64,000 nucleotides of DNA from Telmatospirillum sp. J64-1 (GCF_006980715.1 NZ_SBHN01000028.1:1-64000); one strand, 5' to 3'; positions 26,316-36,095 are shown, counted from the stretch's first letter. Made by a program: numbers and translations. Notes: a model not told the origin generated them from the sequence alone.

Positions 26316-27371
26316 CTACGCCTTCACCCCGGCACCGCGCAGTTTCGCCGCCTCGGGGTCCAGCGGCCAGCGGGGGCGGGGGGCGAAGTCCAGCGAGTCG
26401 CGCTGGCCCAGGCGGAAGCGTTCCAGCCCCGCCCAGGCGATCATGGCGGCATTGTCGGTGCAGAGATTCAGCGGCGGGGCGATCAGCTCGAAGCCGTTCT
26501 TCGCCGCCGTCTCGCCGAGGCGGGCACGCAGGAAGGAATTGGCGGCGACGCCGCCGGCGACCACCAGCTTGCAGGTCTCGGGGCGCAAATCGCGGGCCAT
26601 GCGCATGGCGTTGCGGCTGCGGTTGGCGATGGAATCGGCCACGGCTTCCTGGAAGGCAAGGGCGATATCGGCCTTGTCCTGGGGCGTGGCCTCGCGGCCC
26701 AGGCCGTCGAGGGCCTGGCGCACGGCGGTCTTGAGCCCGGAGAAGGAGAAGTCGCAGCCCGGGCGCCCCTTCATGGGGCGGGGCAGCGTGAAGGCCTGGG
26801 GACGGCCGTCGCGGGCGGCGCGTTCCACGGCGGGGCCGCCGGGATAGCCCAGATCCAGCATCTTCGCCACCTTGTCGAAGGCTTCGCCCGCTGCGTCGTC
26901 GATGGTCGCGCCCAGGCGGCGGTAGCGCCCCACGCCTTCGACCAGCAGCAATTGGCAATGTCCGCCCGAGACCAGCAGCAGCAGATAGGGAAAGGCCAGT
27001 TGATGGGTCAGCCGGGCCGTCAGGGCATGGCCTTCCAGGTGGTTGACGGCCAGGAAGGGCTTGTCATGGACCAAAGCGATGGCCTTGCCGGTCATCACGC
27101 CGACGATCACCCCGCCGATCAGACCCGGCCCGCCGGTGGCCGCCACCGCGTCCAGCTCGGAAAAGCCCAGCCCGGCCTCGCGCATGGCCTCGGCGACCAG
27201 GCGGTCGATATGGTCGAGATGGGAGCGCGCGGCGATTTCCGGCACCACGCCGCCATAAAGGCGGTGCTCGTCCAGTTGCGACAGCACCACGTTGGACAGG
27301 ATCTTGCCTTCGCCATCCACCACGGCGGCGGCTGTTTCATCGCAGCTTGTTTCGATACCGAGAATGCGCAT
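26316..27371 (-). CDS. tsaD: tRNA N6-adenosine threonylcarbamoyltransferase
   Basis: A 351-residue protein, the catalytic subunit for t6A37 in ANN-decoding tRNAs. It has '[16 protein letters not shown]' at the N terminus, the metal-binding '[13 protein letters not shown]', '[11 protein letters not shown]' and '[12 protein letters not shown]'. Length and motifs are complete. It is divergent from hemC with a 63-bp gap. The foreign segment begins only 8 bp downstream of its stop, so the coding region is intact but any original 3' signal was lost. Confidence 0.96.
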   Translation of the reverse strand: MRILGIETSCDETAAAVVDGEGKILSNVVLSQLDEHRLYGGVVPEIAARSHLDHIDRLVAEAMREAGLGFSELDAVAATGGPGLIGGVIVGVMTGKAIALVHDKPFLAVNHLEGHALTARLTHQLAFPYLLLLVSGGHCQLLLVEGVGRYRRLGATIDDAAGEAFDKVAKMLDLGYPGGPAVERAARDGRPQAFTLPRPMKGRPGCDFSFSGLKTAVRQALDGLGREATPQDKADIALAFQEAVADSIANRSRNAMRMARDLRPETCKLVVAGGVAANSFLRARLGETAAKNGFELIAPPLNLCTDNAAMIAWAGLERFRLGQRDSLDFAPRPRWPLDPEAAKLRGAGVKA

Positions 27372-27434
27372 TGACCTTCCGCCAGCAGATTGCCGCTTCC
27401 CTTGCGGCTGGTCAGCAACTACAACAAGCCTATC

Positions 27435-28376
27435 ATGACTTCCAGAGCTTTACGCATCGGCACCAGGGGTAGTCCGCTGGCCCTGGCTCAAGCCCACGAA
27501 ACCCGCGACCGCCTGATGGCGGTCCATCCCGCGCTTCGCCAGGAGGGCGCCATCGAGATCGTGGCGCTGAAGACCACCGGCGATATCGTCCAGGACCGGC
27601 CGCTGGCCGAGATCGGCGGCAAGGGGTTGTTCACCAAGGAACTGGACGAGGCGCTGGCCGACGGCCGTATCGACATTGCCGTCCATTCCATGAAGGATGT
27701 GGCCACGGCGCTGCCCTATGACCAGGTGCTGGCCTGCGTGCTGCCGCGCGAGGATGTGCGAGACGCCTTCATCAGCTATCGCGCCCAAAGCCTGGACGAA
27801 TTGCCGCCGGGTTCGCGCGTCGGCACGTCGAGCCTGCGCCGCGCTGCGCAGATCCTCAACCGCCGTCCGGATCTTGAGGTGGTGGGCTTCCGCGGCAATG
27901 TGCAGACCCGCCTGCGCAAATTGCGCGAAGGCGTGGCCGATGCTACCCTGCTGGCCATGGCGGGCCTGAACCGGCTGGAGATGAGCGAGGTGGCGACCGC
28001 CCCGCTGGACAGCAGCTATATGCTGCCGGCGGTGGCCCAGGGCGCCATCGGTATCACCTGCCGCTGCGACGACCAATGGGCCATCGACCTCGTGACCCCG
28101 CTGGAGCATGAGGAAACGCGGTATCGCATCACCGCCGAACGCGCCTTCCTGCGGGTGCTCGACGGCTCCTGCCGCACGCCCATCGCCGGTCTGGCGGAAC
28201 TGGACGGGCAGGGCGGCTTGTCCTTCCGGGGCCTCGTGGTCAGCCCGGACGGCCAGGTCTGCCACCGCATCGAGGATCGGGGGGCGGCGCGCGAGGCCGA
28301 GGCCATCGGCGAGCGGGCGGCGCGGGATGTGCTGTTGCGGCTGGAGCCGGGATTCTTCGACTTCAAGACGGCCTGA
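27435..28376 (+). CDS. hemC: Hydroxymethylbilane synthase
   Basis: A 313-residue enzyme that joins four porphobilinogens into hydroxymethylbilane. It shows '[15 protein letters not shown]', 'LPLEDVRDAF'-like '[11 protein letters not shown]', '[12 protein letters not shown]', '[12 protein letters not shown]' and Cys246 in '[11 protein letters not shown]', which anchors the dipyrromethane cofactor. The ATG at 27435 gives the standard N terminus. It is the first gene of the hemC-hemD-mitofilin-hemY operon, a characteristic alphaproteobacterial order. Confidence 0.97.
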   Translation: MTSRALRIGTRGSPLALAQAHETRDRLMAVHPALRQEGAIEIVALKTTGDIVQDRPLAEIGGKGLFTKELDEALADGRIDIAVHSMKDVATALPYDQVLACVLPREDVRDAFISYRAQSLDELPPGSRVGTSSLRRAAQILNRRPDLEVVGFRGNVQTRLRKLREGVADATLLAMAGLNRLEMSEVATAPLDSSYMLPAVAQGAIGITCRCDDQWAIDLVTPLEHEETRYRITAERAFLRVLDGSCRTPIAGLAELDGQGGLSFRGLVVSPDGQVCHRIEDRGAAREAEAIGERAARDVLLRLEPGFFDFKTA

Positions 28377-28385
28377 GGCTTTCCC

Positions 28386-29105
28386 ATGCGTGCGCTGGTC
28401 ACCCGTCCGAAAGCCGATGCCGAGGGCGTGGCGCAGGAGTTGCGTGCGCGCGGCATCGATGTCCAGATCGAGCCCTTGCTCGAGATCGTGCCGTTTCCCG
28501 GCGTCACGATCGATCTCGACGGCGTGCAGGCGCTGCTGGCGTCCAGCGCCAATGGCGTGCGCAGCCTGGCGGCGGCCACCGCGCGCCGTGACCTTCCCCT
28601 TCTCGCCGTTGGCGACGCCACGGCGCGCTGCGCCCGCGAGCACGGTTTCCTGTCGGTCGAAAGCGCGGGCGGCGACGTCCACAGCCTGGCCGCCCTGGTG
28701 CGGCGGCGGCTGGATCCGGCCTCGGGGACCCTGCTTCATGCCGCCGGGACGGACGTGGCCGGCGATTTGGGGCAGGACCTGGCCCGTTCGGGTTACCATT
28801 TGCGGCGGGTGAAGCTGTACGAAGCCCGCAAGGCTTCCCATCTCTCTGCCGAGGCGGTTTCCGCCCTGCGGGAAGAAAGGGTTGATCTGGCACTCTTTTT
28901 TTCTCCCCGCACGGCAGCCACCTTTGTTACTTTGGTCGTTCAGGTCGAATTGCAGGATGCCTGCCGATCGATCGCGGCGATATGTTTGAGCGCAGCCGTC
29001 GCCCGGGAACTGGAGGCGCTGCCATGGCGCAGCCTGCGCGTGGCGGCAAAGCCGGATCAGCGATCCTTGCTGGCGGCACTGGACGAGGAATGCCAGAGCG
29101 ACTAG
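28386..29105 (+). CDS. hemD: Uroporphyrinogen-III synthase
   Basis: A 239-residue protein of the divergent HemD family, identified by 'ALVTRPKADAEGVAQELRARGIDV', 'LLEIVPF', 'LASSANGVRSLA', 'LHAAGTDVAGDL' and 'LALFFSPRTAATFV', plus its place 9 nt after hemC. It inverts ring D and closes hydroxymethylbilane to uroporphyrinogen III, the branch point to haem and, through CobA (43776), to cobalamin. Confidence 0.93.
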   Translation: MRALVTRPKADAEGVAQELRARGIDVQIEPLLEIVPFPGVTIDLDGVQALLASSANGVRSLAAATARRDLPLLAVGDATARCAREHGFLSVESAGGDVHSLAALVRRRLDPASGTLLHAAGTDVAGDLGQDLARSGYHLRRVKLYEARKASHLSAEAVSALREERVDLALFFSPRTAATFVTLVVQVELQDACRSIAAICLSAAVARELEALPWRSLRVAAKPDQRSLLAALDEECQSD

Positions 29106-29129
29106 GCCCGTCGGAAGTCGAGGGAGAGC

Positions 29130-30659
29130 ATGACGAATAAAAAGGACAAGAAGGGCGGCGGAACGGACAAGCCCAATTCCCAGGGAACAGGGCCCGAGAC
29201 AGCTTCCCCTTCCGAGACGCCTTCTCCCACCACTCCCTCGCAGCCCGAGCTGCTGCCGCCTTCCGAAACCGTGGCTGCCGGCGAGACACCGGCGCCGAGC
29301 GGCACTCCCCAGTCCGAATCCCCGGAGACGGACGGCAAGGGGACGGAAGCTCCGGAACCGACGGATGCGCCGGCCCTGACCGTGACGCCCGAGCCGGAAG
29401 CGACGCCGGAACCCACCCCGGAAACCGCCAGGACCTTCGATTTCACCGCCGCCGCCAGGACGGAGGAGGACAAGACGAAGGCCGCCTCTCCCTTTGCCTC
29501 CGCCGCGGTAAGCGATGCGGGCAGGGAAAACGAGGGCAGGGAAAGGGAAGAGGTACCGCCCGCCCGTTCCGGCAATGGAACGGCATCCGAGAAGAAGGGC
29601 GCTTCGGCCCTGACCGGCGCGCTGATCGTCGCGGCGGCGGTCGTGTTGCTGCTCGCGGCTGCCGCGCTGACCCTGCCCATGTGGCGCGATCAGGCCATCG
29701 CGGCCCTGGGCGGTGGGGCTCCGGCGGGACAGCAGGCCGAGACGGAAGCCCTGCGCAAAGAACTCAACCAGCTCGCCAGCCGGGTCAATGCCCTGGGCGG
29801 CACGGTCGAGGATCTGGCCCAGCGTGAACCGGCCGCGCCCCAGGCGCCCGCCAATGGCCCGCAGATCCAGGAATTGCAGGAACGCCTGTCGCGCCTGGAA
29901 ACGGCCCAGCAGCAGGCGCCCGCCGTCGATCCCCAGGCGGTGACCCAGTTGCAGCAGGCCAATGAGGATTTGCGGAACCAGCTGAACCAGACGCGGGAAC
30001 AGCTTGCCCAGGCCCAGCAGCAGATCGGGGCCGTCGAGCGCAATTCCGCCGATGCCGCAACGGTGCTGCGCCTCGCCCACCGGATGGACGAGGTCGAGCA
30101 GGCCGCCCGTCAGGCCGGAGAGCGGCGCGAGGCCGCCCATGCGATGCTGCTGGCCGTCGGCCAGCTGCGCGAGGCGGTGGACCGGGGCGCGCCCTTCCGC
30201 GGCGAGATGGAAACCATCCGCGCGCTCAGCACCGACGAACAGGCTCTGAACCAGGCGGTGGGCGGCTTCGCCACTTTTGCCGATCGCGGCATCCCGACCC
30301 GCGCGCAGCTTCAGCAGCGCTTCCAGGATCTGGCGGGGCGCATCGTGCAGGCCGGCACCGTCGGCGGCGGCGATTCCTGGTGGGACCGGACGGTCGACCG
30401 CATGGGGGCGCTGGTCTCCGTGCGCCGCATCGACGGCGGAGGCGGCGGCACCGGCCCGGCCTCGGTGGTGGCGCGGGCCGAGACCCATGTCCAGGCGGGC
30501 AATCTGGCCGCTGCGGTGGAGGAACTTCGCACCCTGCAGGGCGCGGCGGCGGAAACCGCCCAGCCCTGGATCGCCGATGCCGAAGCCCGGGTGGCCGCCG
30601 AACGCGGCATCTCCGAACTGACCACGCGCGCCGTCGCGCGCAGCGGCGCGGCGGGGTAG
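29130..30659 (+). CDS. Mitofilin-domain inner-membrane protein
   Basis: A 509-residue protein. Residues 1-150 are a low-complexity Pro/Glu/Thr/Ser-rich cytoplasmic region, one membrane helix lies at about 155-178, then a coiled coil at about 200-330, and a helical C-terminal domain resembles the mitofilin/Mic60 C terminus (COG4223). Alphaproteobacterial homologues are regarded as relatives of mitochondrial Mic60 and are found between hemD and hemY, as here. A role in shaping or organising the inner membrane is inferred. Confidence 0.85.
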   Translation: MTNKKDKKGGGTDKPNSQGTGPETASPSETPSPTTPSQPELLPPSETVAAGETPAPSGTPQSESPETDGKGTEAPEPTDAPALTVTPEPEATPEPTPETARTFDFTAAARTEEDKTKAASPFASAAVSDAGRENEGREREEVPPARSGNGTASEKKGASALTGALIVAAAVVLLLAAAALTLPMWRDQAIAALGGGAPAGQQAETEALRKELNQLASRVNALGGTVEDLAQREPAAPQAPANGPQIQELQERLSRLETAQQQAPAVDPQAVTQLQQANEDLRNQLNQTREQLAQAQQQIGAVERNSADAATVLRLAHRMDEVEQAARQAGERREAAHAMLLAVGQLREAVDRGAPFRGEMETIRALSTDEQALNQAVGGFATFADRGIPTRAQLQQRFQDLAGRIVQAGTVGGGDSWWDRTVDRMGALVSVRRIDGGGGGTGPASVVARAETHVQAGNLAAAVEELRTLQGAAAETAQPWIADAEARVAAERGISELTTRAVARSGAAG

Positions 30660-30665
30660 GGCGCC

Positions 30666-32012
30666 ATGATCCGTCTCATCCTCTATGTCCTGGTCGTCGC
30701 CGTCTTGGTGGTCGTCTCCGTGTGGATGGCCGAGCGTCCGGGGCAGGTTTCGGTGCGCTGGCTGGGCTGGCAGATCGAAACTACCGTGCCGGTCCTGCTG
30801 CTGGCCCTGGCGCTGCTGCTGGGCGTGGTGTGGCTGGTGCTGAAATTCCTCGGCATCCTCCTGCACCTGCCGCGCGATTTGCGCCGCGCCCGCAGGGAAA
30901 GCCGCTATCGCAAGGGCATCGTCGCCCTGACCAGCGGTATGGCGGCGGTGGCGGCGGGGGATTCCCATCAGGCCCGCCGCATGGCGCGCCGGGCCGACGA
31001 CTTGCTGAAGGATGCCTCGATCACCCGCCTGCTGTCCGCCCAGGCTGCGGAAATCGCCGGGGACCGCGAAGCGGCGAAGCGTCACTACACCGAAATGGTG
31101 GACGATCCCGACAGCCGTTTCCTCGGATTGCGCGGCCTGCTGGAGATCTCCTTGAAGGAAGGCGACCGTACGGCGGCACTGGATTACGCCCGCCGCGCCC
31201 ATGCCATGAATCCCGAGGCCGGCTGGCTGGCCAAGACCCTGTTCGAGCTGGAAGCCGGGGCGGGGAACTGGCGGGATGCGGAGGTCGGGCTGAACGCCGC
31301 CATCCGCGCGGGCGAGATCGACGAGACGCAGGGACGGCACATGCGCTCCATCCTCCTGCAGGAACGCGCCCGCCAGATGCTGCTGGACAAGGATACGGGC
31401 CGGGCCGTGAAGCTGGCGCGCCAGGCCCAGAATGCCGATGCCTCCTCGGTTCCGGCGGTGCTGACCCTGGCTGAAGCGCTGAAAGCGGCGGGCAAGCAGG
31501 CCAAGGCCGCCCGTGCCATCGAGGAAGCCTGGAGCCGCTCTCCCCATCCCGATCTCGCCAGCGCCTATCTGGCGCTGTTCGCCGGCGAGGACGAGTTGCA
31601 GCGGGTGCGCCATGCCGAGACACTCTGCCGCCAACGTCCCGACGACCCGGAAAGCCATCTGGTGGTAGGCGAGGTCGCGCTGTCGGCCAAGCTGTGGGGG
31701 CAGGCGCGCAACCATCTGATGAAAGCCATCGAGAACCGGCCCTCGCGGCGGGCCCATCGCTTGCTGGCCAAGCTCGAGGAACAGGAGAAGGGCGACAAGG
31801 CGGCCGCCCAGAAATGGCTGGAATTGGCCGCGGCGGAACCGCCGGACCCGGTCTGGCTGTGCCATTCCTGCGGTACCGCCACCCAACGCTGGGCAGCCAC
31901 CTGCCCCAAATGCAACGCCCTGGATTCCATCTCCTGGAGCCAACCCGCCAGCCGCGCCAACGCCCTGCCGGCTACCACGACACCCAGCCCGGAGGTCAAG
32001 GCGGCGTCTTAG
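30666..32012 (+). CDS. hemY: HemY-like TPR membrane protein with C-terminal zinc ribbon
   Basis: A 448-residue protein with two N-terminal membrane helices (about 3-22 and 40-63) of the HemY_N family ('VSVRWLGWQIETTVPVLLLAL'). These are followed by TPR-type helices and a C-terminal CXXC...CXXC ribbon near residues 399-420 ('CHSCG', 'CPKC'). It probably organises late haem-synthesis enzymes at the membrane. The ribbon resembles that of LapB-type proteins. It begins 6 nt after the mitofilin gene. Confidence 0.9.
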   Translation: MIRLILYVLVVAVLVVVSVWMAERPGQVSVRWLGWQIETTVPVLLLALALLLGVVWLVLKFLGILLHLPRDLRRARRESRYRKGIVALTSGMAAVAAGDSHQARRMARRADDLLKDASITRLLSAQAAEIAGDREAAKRHYTEMVDDPDSRFLGLRGLLEISLKEGDRTAALDYARRAHAMNPEAGWLAKTLFELEAGAGNWRDAEVGLNAAIRAGEIDETQGRHMRSILLQERARQMLLDKDTGRAVKLARQAQNADASSVPAVLTLAEALKAAGKQAKAARAIEEAWSRSPHPDLASAYLALFAGEDELQRVRHAETLCRQRPDDPESHLVVGEVALSAKLWGQARNHLMKAIENRPSRRAHRLLAKLEEQEKGDKAAAQKWLELAAAEPPDPVWLCHSCGTATQRWAATCPKCNALDSISWSQPASRANALPATTTPSPEVKAAS

Positions 32013-32068
32013 GGCGCCTTCCTCGCCACTCAGGCTTTTGCGCAAGGTCGGGTTGTATACGCCTGACC

Positions 32069-32175
32069 GTCATTCCCGCGTAAGTGGGAATCCATGAAGC
32101 TGCGGAAACCACAGCCAGCGGTTTACATCTTCGTAAGCTCCAAGATGGGCCCCCGCTTTCGCGGGGACGACGATC
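32069..32175. repeat. Family B hairpin pair
   Basis: The GTCATTCCCGCG element and the CCCCGCTTTCGCGGGG element are in opposite orientation. The interval 32013-32270 otherwise contains no gene. Confidence 0.7.
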
Positions 32176-32270
32176 TATGGTAGTGTTTTGCTCTTGAATT
32201 CCGCCCGGAATAGTTGCCTCGGACAGTGTCGTGCTTTTGCAAAGGCGACAAGGGATGTGAGGGAAAAGGC

Positions 32271-32561
32271 ATGAAGCGCCCTTGCGTCTATATCCTCGCC
32301 AGCAAACCCAATGGGACGCTTTACGTTGGGGTGACGAATGACCTGATTCGCCGTGTTTGGGAGCACAAATCAGGCGTGGCCGATGGCTTTACCAGCAAAT
32401 ACGGTGTTCACACTCTCGTTCATGCCGAATTTCATGAAACGATGCCCGAGGCGATCCTTCGCGAGAAGCAGGTCAAGAAATGGCGCAGAGCCTGGAAGGT
32501 CGCATTGATCGAGCGGGCCAATCCCCGATGGCAGGACCTTTACGATAGCATCCTCCATTGA
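32271..32561 (+). CDS. GIY-YIG nuclease family protein (UPF0213/YhbQ type)
   Basis: A 96-residue single GIY-YIG domain. 'CVYILASKPNGTLYVGVTNDLIRRVWEHKSG' supplies the two-strand YIL...YVG motif and the catalytic Arg, followed by 'LREKQVKKWRRAWK' and 'NPRWQDLY'. Such short proteins are widespread and often accessory; nuclease activity is presumed. The ATG at 32271 starts the domain. It is flanked on both sides by family B repeats. Confidence 0.92.
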   Translation: MKRPCVYILASKPNGTLYVGVTNDLIRRVWEHKSGVADGFTSKYGVHTLVHAEFHETMPEAILREKQVKKWRRAWKVALIERANPRWQDLYDSILH

Positions 32562-32578
32562 AATCTCCGTTCTTATCC

Positions 32579-32723
32579 CGTCACTCCCGCGCAAGCGGGA
32601 GTCCATGTTCGTTCCGGAAGACATGGCGGCGGCATGGATGCCCGCTTTCGCGGGCATGACGAATGATTGGGGGGAGGAGACTGAAGCCTGAGGCTCCAAC
32701 GGGTGCAGGGCTGAACCCTGCGG
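32579..32723. repeat. Family B hairpins plus family D hairpin
   Basis: GTCACTCCCGCG (32580) and CCCGCTTTCGCGGGC (32640) form a pair; GCAGGG-CTGAA-CCCTGC follows at about 32703. The 304-bp gap 32562-32865 has no gene. Confidence 0.65.
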
Positions 32724-32822
32724 AGGCAAAGCCTTATTTCCCGTCGGCGCCGGTGTCTTCGCAGGAGAGGCGGTTCTTCCGGTTTCTCTGTTCCTTCTCA
32801 AAGCGGAAGCTTTCAGAAGCCC

Positions 32823-32850
32823 TTGCATTCCGCGAAATTTGTCCTTATCT
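32823..32850 (+). promoter_or_regulatory. Promoter of tRNA-Thr
   Basis: TTGCAT (32823-32828), a 16-bp spacer and TTATCT (32845-32850), 15 nt before the tRNA. The spacer length is the same as at the tRNA-Gly genes. Confidence 0.55.
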
Positions 32851-32865
32851 TCCGGCTCTCCTCGT

Positions 32866-32940
<75 letters not shown>

Positions 32941-33148
32941 TTTCTCCCTCGCCTTCCGTGCGGGGCGAGACACCCGCTCCGGTCGCGGCAGACCGTTTCC
33001 CATTCCCGTCATCCGTTTCAGGCCCGCACTTTTTCGTGCGCCTGCGGGTATGCCTGCTGCCAAAGCGGTCCTACCGGTTTGACCTGCGTCACGAAATCGG
33101 ATTACGCTTGCGGGGAGAAAAACATCACCCGACGGGAGTGAAACCATC

Positions 33149-34174
33149 GTGAGCGCTAAGATTGTTGCGCGCCTGGCCGCAGCGGCCATCGTCGCCCTGT
33201 CTGTCGTCAGCCCGGCCTCGGCGGCCAATTACAAGTCGGAATACAAGCTGTCCACCGTCCTGGGCGACGCCTTCCCCTGGGGGCAGGGCGGCCAGCGCTG
33301 GGCCGACCTGATCGCCGAGAAGACCGAAGGCCGCATCAATGTGAAGATGTATCCGGGCACCAGCTTGGTGGGCGGCGACCAGACCAAGGAATTCACCGCC
33401 CTGCGCCAGGGCATGATCGACATGGCGGTCGGTTCGACCATCAATTGGTCGCCCCAGGTCCGCGAACTGAACCTGTTCGCGCTTCCCTTCCTGATGCCCG
33501 ATTACAAGGCGATTGATGCGCTGACCCAGGGTGAGGTCGGCAAGGACCTGTTCGACATTCTGGCCCAGCGCGACGTGGTGCCGCTGGCCTGGGGCGAGAA
33601 CGGTTTCCGCCAGCTGTCCAATTCCAAGCGCGAAGTGCGCACGCCCGAGGACCTGAAGGGCCTGAAGGTGCGCGTGGTCGGCAGCCCGCTCTTCATCGAC
33701 ACCATGACGGCCCTAGGCGCCAATCCGGTGCAGATGAGCTGGGCCGATGCCCAGCCCGCGATGGCGACCGGGGCCGTCGACGGCCAGGAAAACCCGCTCT
33801 CGATCTTCATTGCCGCCAAGCTGAACACGGTCAGCCAGAACTATCTGACCCTGTGGGATTATGTTGCCGACCCGCTGATCTTCGTGGTCAACAAGCGCGT
33901 CTGGGACAGCTGGAGCGAAGAGGACCGCCAGGCCGTGCGCGAGGCCGCCGAACAGGCCGCCGCCGAGCAGATCCAACTGGCGCGCCAGGGCATCGCCGGC
34001 GAGGACACTGCCGCCCTGCAGCAGATCTCGTCCCAGGGCGTGACCGTGACCCAGCTTTCCATCGAGGAGAAGGAAGCCTTCCAGAAGGCGACGCAGGAGG
34101 TCTTCGCCAAGTGGTCGAAGACCATCGGCGAGGATCTGGTGAAGAAGGCCCAAGACTCCATCGCCAATCGCTGA
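33149..34174 (+). CDS. dctP: TRAP transporter substrate-binding protein
   Basis: A 341-residue DctP-family periplasmic protein. It has a signal peptide (about 1-26, ending 'SPASA'), then the TRAP pattern: 'VGGDQTKEFTALRQGMIDMAVGST' near 75-98, 'PEDLKGLKVRVVGSPLF' containing the carboxylate-binding Arg, and 'MATGAVDGQENPL'. It starts at a GTG. The substrate is probably an organic acid but cannot be specified. It is first of a dctPQM operon, with a hairpin before dctQ. Confidence 0.93.
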   Translation: MSAKIVARLAAAAIVALSVVSPASAANYKSEYKLSTVLGDAFPWGQGGQRWADLIAEKTEGRINVKMYPGTSLVGGDQTKEFTALRQGMIDMAVGSTINWSPQVRELNLFALPFLMPDYKAIDALTQGEVGKDLFDILAQRDVVPLAWGENGFRQLSNSKREVRTPEDLKGLKVRVVGSPLFIDTMTALGANPVQMSWADAQPAMATGAVDGQENPLSIFIAAKLNTVSQNYLTLWDYVADPLIFVVNKRVWDSWSEEDRQAVREAAEQAAAEQIQLARQGIAGEDTAALQQISSQGVTVTQLSIEEKEAFQKATQEVFAKWSKTIGEDLVKKAQDSIANR

Positions 34175-34186
34175 TAATGACTGTGC

Positions 34187-34222
34187 GGGCGTCGGCACTC
34201 ATCGGGAGCCGGCGCCCTTTTT
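34187..34222 (+). terminator. Attenuator-type hairpin between dctP and dctQ
   Basis: GGGCGTCGGC (34187-34196) pairs with GCCGGCGCCC (34208-34217) with one G-U pair, followed by TTTTT. It probably lowers dctQM expression relative to dctP or stabilises dctP mRNA. Confidence 0.75.
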
Positions 34223-34240
34223 GTCTTCCAGGGGGATAAA

Positions 34241-34717
34241 GTGTCCGAGCACGATCCTGTCGGGCGCGGCGGCTGGGAGCCGGAGCGGGCCTTGGCGGCC
34301 CTGATTCTGGCCGCCGTCTGTGCCATCAGTCTCGTCAATGTGGTAGTGCGCTACTTCACCAATTATTCCTTCGCCGCGACCGAGGAAGTGTCGGTGGCGC
34401 TGCTGGTGATTCTCGCATTGCTGGGCTCGGTCGTTCCTTTCGTCCGCCGCCGCCATATCGCCATCACCGTGCTGCGTGACCGCCTGCCGCCTCTCGGCCG
34501 CCATCTCGCCGATGCGGTGGCGGTCCTGGCGACGCTGGCGATGTTCTCCCTGGTCCTGTGGCTCGGCGTGCGGATGGCCTGGGACGATTACCGTTTCGAA
34601 GTGACCAGCGCCAGCCTCGGCCTGCCGCAATGGATCTACACCATCGCCCTGCCGGTCCTGGCCGGGCTGATCCTGCTGCGGGTGCTGGTGTCGGTGCTGT
34701 GGAGGCGCAAGCCATGA
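34241..34717 (+). CDS. dctQ: TRAP transporter small membrane subunit
   Basis: A 158-residue protein with four membrane helices of the DctQ family: 'ALILAAVCAISLVNVVVRYF', 'EEVSVALLVILALLGSVVPFVRRRHIAI', a third after 'LADAVAVLATLAMFSL', and a last near the C terminus. It supports the large subunit DctM in Na+-driven solute uptake. It starts at GTG 34241 and overlaps dctM by the ATGA at 34714-34717. Confidence 0.92.
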   Translation: MSEHDPVGRGGWEPERALAALILAAVCAISLVNVVVRYFTNYSFAATEEVSVALLVILALLGSVVPFVRRRHIAITVLRDRLPPLGRHLADAVAVLATLAMFSLVLWLGVRMAWDDYRFEVTSASLGLPQWIYTIALPVLAGLILLRVLVSVLWRRKP

Positions 34718-36003
34718 CCACCGCCGCCATCGTCCTGCTGGGCCTGTTCGCCCTGCTGATGCTGCTGGGCACGCCGCTGGGCGTGGCCCTGGGCCTGGCC
34801 GGAGCCGCCGTGATCCTGATGCAGGATCTGGGCGAGATGGCCATTCCCACCAGCCTGTATACCGGCATCGCCAAATACCCGCTGCTGGCGATTCCGCTGT
34901 TCATCCTGGCCGGTACCATCTTCGAGCGGGCCGGGGTGGCGGCGCGGCTGGTGCGCTTCGTCAGCATCCTGATCGGAAGCTGGCGCGGCAGCCTCGGGGT
35001 CGTCGCGGTGCTGGTGGCGATGGTGATGGGCGGCATTTCCGGCTCCGGCCCCGCCGATGCCGCCGCCGTCGCCACGGTGATGCTGCCCGCCATGACCCGG
35101 GCGGGCTATCCCCCCGCCTTCTCGGCCTCGATCATCGCCGCCGCCGGGGCGACGGCGATCCTCATTCCGCCCTCCGTGGCCTTCATCATCTATAGCGTGC
35201 TGGTGCCCCAGGCGACGGTGCCCGCCCTGTTCGCTGCAGGCCTGTTCCCCGGCATCCTGGCCGGACTGGCGCTGATCCTGCCCATCGTCTTCATCGCCCG
35301 CCGTTACGGTTTCGGCGGCCGCCGGGAAGACGAGGAGAAGATCGGCGTCCTGCGGGCGGCGCGCGAAGCCATCTGGGGCCTGCTGGCGCCGGTCATCATC
35401 CTGGGCGGCATGCGCGCCGGTCTGTTCACCCCCACCGAAGCCGCCGTCGCCGCCGTGACCTATGGCCTGCTGGTCGGGCTGTTCATCCATCGCAGCCTGA
35501 CCCTGCGCGACCTTGGCAACGTCTTCATGGAAGCCGCCGAGATGTCGGCGGTGGTGCTGCTGATCATCGGCCTAGCCAGCATCTTCGCCTGGGCGGGCAG
35601 CACGCTGGGCGCCTTCGACGTCCTGGCTCAGAGCATCGTGTCCCTGGAGGCGCCGCCATGGATGGTGCTGATCCTGATCAACTTGTTGCTGATGGGCGCG
35701 GGCATGTTCCTGGATGCCGTCAGCATCTATCTGATCCTGCTGCCGCTCTTGATGCCCCTCGTCACCGCCTATCAGTGGGACCCGGTATGGTTCGGCGTGG
35801 TGATGACCATGAATCTGGCGGTCGGCCAGTTCACGCCGCCCTTGGCCGTCAATCTGATGGTCACCTGCGCCGTGGCCGGTGTGCCCATCGAGAAGACGGT
35901 GCGCTGGGTGATCTGGCTGGTCCTGGCCATGCTGAGTGCCCTGGTCCTGGTCGCCATCTTCCCGTCCATCGCCCTGTGGCTGCCGAGGAGCCTGGGCTAC
36001 TAG
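34714..36003 (+). CDS. dctM: TRAP transporter large permease subunit
   Basis: A 429-residue protein with about 12 membrane segments of the DctM family. The repeats show 'GTPLGVALGLAG', 'PLLAIPLFILAGTIFERAGVA', 'MGGISGSGPADAAAVATVMLPAM', 'LIPPSVAFIIYS' and 'FTPTEAAVAAV'. It forms the ion-coupled transport channel. The ATG at 34714 overlaps the dctQ stop, so the two are translationally coupled. No regulator gene adjoins the operon. Confidence 0.95.
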   Translation: MTTAAIVLLGLFALLMLLGTPLGVALGLAGAAVILMQDLGEMAIPTSLYTGIAKYPLLAIPLFILAGTIFERAGVAARLVRFVSILIGSWRGSLGVVAVLVAMVMGGISGSGPADAAAVATVMLPAMTRAGYPPAFSASIIAAAGATAILIPPSVAFIIYSVLVPQATVPALFAAGLFPGILAGLALILPIVFIARRYGFGGRREDEEKIGVLRAAREAIWGLLAPVIILGGMRAGLFTPTEAAVAAVTYGLLVGLFIHRSLTLRDLGNVFMEAAEMSAVVLLIIGLASIFAWAGSTLGAFDVLAQSIVSLEAPPWMVLILINLLLMGAGMFLDAVSIYLILLPLLMPLVTAYQWDPVWFGVVMTMNLAVGQFTPPLAVNLMVTCAVAGVPIEKTVRWVIWLVLAMLSALVLVAIFPSIALWLPRSLGY

Positions 36004-36025
36004 AGGCGGATTTTGACCCGCCTCG

Positions 36026-36060
36026 CTCTTCGAGACGCCGCCAAGGCGGCTTCTCAAGAC
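36026..36060. repeat. Single family A repeat
   Basis: CTTCGAGACGCCGCC...GGCGGCTTCTCAAG forms a hairpin between dctM and the convergent MFS gene and could act as a bidirectional transcript end. Confidence 0.6.
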
Positions 36061-36095
36061 CCCCAAAAGGGTTTGGGCGGCAGCCCGGAAAACTT

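Noticed and set aside
26146-26847. A 233-codon plus-strand frame crossing the third IS end into tsaD
   Set aside because: It runs antisense to tsaD and spans the insertion boundary; its sequence is low in information (Arg/Ala/Ser-rich) and no family fits.
27450-32045. A 1531-codon open frame on the minus strand across hemC-hemD-mitofilin-hemY
   Set aside because: It is a compositional shadow of four convincingly identified genes, with arbitrary GRRG/QQH composition and no ribosome-binding site.
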